Assembly (NCBI RefSeq): GCF_000062885.1
Contig: NC_009142.1
Location: forward strand, 2,593,584-2,657,583
DNA from: Saccharopolyspora erythraea NRRL 2338
GTDB taxonomy: Bacteria; Actinomycetota; Actinomycetes; Mycobacteriales; Pseudonocardiaceae
DNA length: 64,000 nt
Direction of reading: 5' to 3'
Of this stretch, positions 62,528 through 64,000 are shown one piece after another. The position numbers and the translations under genes were made by a program. The first letter of the stretch is position 1, and each line of letters starts with the position of its first letter. The notes below the pieces were generated by a model, which was not told the origin of the DNA, made no database searches, and saw only the letters and a list, made by a program, of their open reading frames with translations.

Positions 62528-64000
62528 GGTCACCTCCGGTGGTGTGCATCAAGGATGCGACGCGCGTCAGCAGCACGCCCAGCGAGCCGGGGTCGTCGAC
62601 GGCGTAGTGCGCCCAGGTGTCGCGGTCGCCGTGCTCGGTGCTGCGCACGACGATGCCCACGCCGGTGGCGGCGACGACACGCAGGGCGTCCTCGTCGGTG
62701 AGGTCGTCGCCGGCGTAGAGCACGACCGGTCGGGCCATGCCCGTGGGGTCGAGCCGTTCCAGCAGCCAGCGCAGGGCGCGGCCCTTGTCCCATGCGACGG
62801 CGGGCAGCAGTTCGGCCACGAGCCGCCCGTGGGTGAGCGTGATCGACGACGGCGTCACGGCGCGGACTTCGTCGAGCACGTGGGCCACCGCGAAATCTGG
62901 GACCTGCCGGTAGTGCACGGCGAGGGCGAACCGCTTGCGTTCCAACACCACTCCCGCCACATCGGACAGTCGGGAGGCGAGGCGAGCTTCGGCTTCGTCG
63001 AGCGCAGGCAGCGCGGTACGGGCGGACGCGTGTGCGAAATGCTCGCCACCGGGGCCGGCGATCTCAAAGCCGTGGCTGCCCGCATACCACAGCCGGTCCA
63101 GACCGACATGGCGGCGAACGTCGTCGAGGTCGCGTCCGCTGAGGACCGCGACCGGGCAGCGGCGGCTCAGCGCGGCGAGCACCTCCCGCGTCGACGCGGG
63201 CAGGATGGCCTCCGCCGGGGTCTCGGCGATGGGCGCGAGCGTGCCGTCGAAGTCGAAGGCCAGCACCGGCCGGCCCGGCAGCAACCGAGGGGCGATCTCG
63301 TCCCAATGCACCCCGGCGCCGGGCACGGTCGACAACGGGCGCGGCCCGCCCCGGGGCTCCGCTGCCGAGACGGCGCGCAGGGTGTCCACGACCACGTCGG
63401 CGCCCACCTGGCGCAGCCGTTGCGGTTCGCCCGTGCGGTCGACGCCGATGGCCAGCGCGAAACCACCGGTCCTGGCCGCTCGGACACCGGCCTCGGAATC
63501 CTCGACCACGACCGCGAAAGCCGGGTCCACATCGAGCAGGCGGGCGGCTTCCAGGAACGTGGCCGGGTCGGGTTTGCCGGCGAGTCCGCGCGCCTCGGCG
63601 AGCACGCCATCGACCCGGGCGTCGAACAGATCACCGATCCCGGCACGTCGCAGCACCTGTGCGCAGTTGCGGCTGGCCGAAACCACCGCGGTGGGCACGT
63701 GAGCCTGGCGCAGCGCCCTCACCAAGGCCACGGCATCGTCGAACACCCGGACTCCGGCCGAATCCAGCTCCTGGCCGAAGTAGTGGTCCTTGAGCGCGGC
63801 CAGACCGTGTGCGGTCGCCTGGCCGTGCTGGTCGCCGGGACGTCCGAGCGGCAGCGTGATGCCCCGGGAGGCGAGGAAGTCGACCACCCCGGCCATCCGG
63901 GGTTTCCCGTCGACGTGGCGGGTGTAGTCCTCACGGGAGAAGGGACGGTGGTCTTCGCCCGCGCGCGGAGGGAGGTGCGCCAGGTACTCGTCGAACAGCC
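62487..64000 (-). CDS. otsB: HAD (beta-phosphoglucomutase-like) fused to trehalose-6-phosphate phosphatase, 5' end outside window
   Basis: 503 codons are visible; the reading continues past the window edge (LFDEYLAHLPPRAGED before the first internal ATG). Part 1 is beta-phosphoglucomutase-like (VVSASRNCAQVLRRAGIGD, GKPDPATFLEAARLLDVDP, VVVEDSEAGVRAARTGGF). Part 2 is OtsB (VLAFDFDGTLAPIAETPAEA, AVLSGRDLDDVRRHVGLDRL, YAGDDLTDEDALRVVAATG). It would yield trehalose from trehalose 6-phosphate and interconvert glucose phosphates released by the GH65 phosphorylase. The arrangement parallels Rv2006 (OtsB1) of the DosR regulon. Confidence 0.88.
   Translation of the reverse strand, partial: LFDEYLAHLPPRAGEDHRPFSREDYTRHVDGKPRMAGVVDFLASRGITLPLGRPGDQHGQATAHGLAALKDHYFGQELDSAGVRVFDDAVALVRALRQAHVPTAVVSASRNCAQVLRRAGIGDLFDARVDGVLAEARGLAGKPDPATFLEAARLLDVDPAFAVVVEDSEAGVRAARTGGFALAIGVDRTGEPQRLRQVGADVVVDTLRAVSAAEPRGGPRPLSTVPGAGVHWDEIAPRLLPGRPVLAFDFDGTLAPIAETPAEAILPASTREVLAALSRRCPVAVLSGRDLDDVRRHVGLDRLWYAGSHGFEIAGPGGEHFAHASARTALPALDEAEARLASRLSDVAGVVLERKRFALAVHYRQVPDFAVAHVLDEVRAVTPSSITLTHGRLVAELLPAVAWDKGRALRWLLERLDPTGMARPVVLYAGDDLTDEDALRVVAATGVGIVVRSTEHGDRDTWAHYAVDDPGSLGVLLTRVASLMHTTGGDHDRGTRLHDRGRH

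Overview
This is a GC-rich actinobacterial window. Mycofactocin genes, many universal stress proteins (USPs), an Hsp20 and CtpF-, Acg- and Rip3-like proteins suggest a mycolate-related or Pseudonocardiales-type actinomycete (inference; no rRNA or tRNA gene was seen to fix the taxon). The window reads as a roughly 55 kb redox, hypoxia and dormancy island. Many of its genes are family members of the Mycobacterium tuberculosis DosR regulon (Rv0079, Rv0571c, Rv0573c, Rv1733c, Rv1737c, Rv1738, Rv1997, Rv2006, Rv2031c, Rv2032, Rv2625c, Rv2626c and USPs). No DosR/DosS pair lies inside the window.

Layout. 1-4.0 kb: the end of a mycofactocin cluster (mftD 3' end, a broken SDR copy, mftE, a mycofactocin-type SDR, mftF). 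4.0-6.5 kb: a graveyard of truncated insertion sequences (IS5-, IS110- and IS3-like) that has cut a GNAT gene. 6.5-14.6 kb: DUF2267, a long ribosome hibernation factor, a frameshifted PRPP synthetase, a decayed USP, a phosphoribosyltransferase-hydrolase fusion, an FAD monooxygenase, a CBS-BON protein and a USP. 14.7-22.2 kb (minus): an acetyl-CoA synthetase, E1 alpha, E1 beta, E2 and acyl carrier protein operon, then a USP and an orphan ProV-type ATPase. 22.5-27.0 kb: iron genes (an IdeR/DtxR-like box, an FTR1 permease, an EfeO-like cupredoxin lipoprotein, a P1B-type ATPase with a hemerythrin tail). 27-39.8 kb: USPs, a CBS protein, a dead narK, a fructose-bisphosphate aldolase/phosphatase, a nicotinate phosphoribosyltransferase, a CtpF-like ATPase, a DUF1876 protein and an Acg-type nitroreductase.

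40.0-43.4 kb: a persulfide-detoxification operon (CstR-like repressor, CstB-like dioxygenase-rhodanese, membrane rhodanese, TauE exporter) with two matching operator palindromes. 43.4-47.8 kb (minus): an NAD-type formate dehydrogenase (NuoG-like alpha and NuoE-NuoF fusion beta). 47.9-52.7 kb: an Rv1733c-like membrane protein, two USPs, a Rip3-like site-2 protease, Hsp20 and PPK2. 53.2-57.0 kb: a second Acg paralogue and a GNAT/acyl-CoA-synthetase fusion (Pat type). 57.0-64.0 kb (minus): four USPs, a GH65 glycoside phosphorylase and a HAD/trehalose-phosphatase fusion that runs off the window.

Together the genes suit survival without growth: ribosome silencing, protein protection, NAD and PRPP supply, polyphosphate and trehalose metabolism, formate and acetate use, sulfide and iron control, and protein acetylation. 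The island also carries many paralogous pairs and at least seven gene or IS remnants, so it has been built and rearranged repeatedly.
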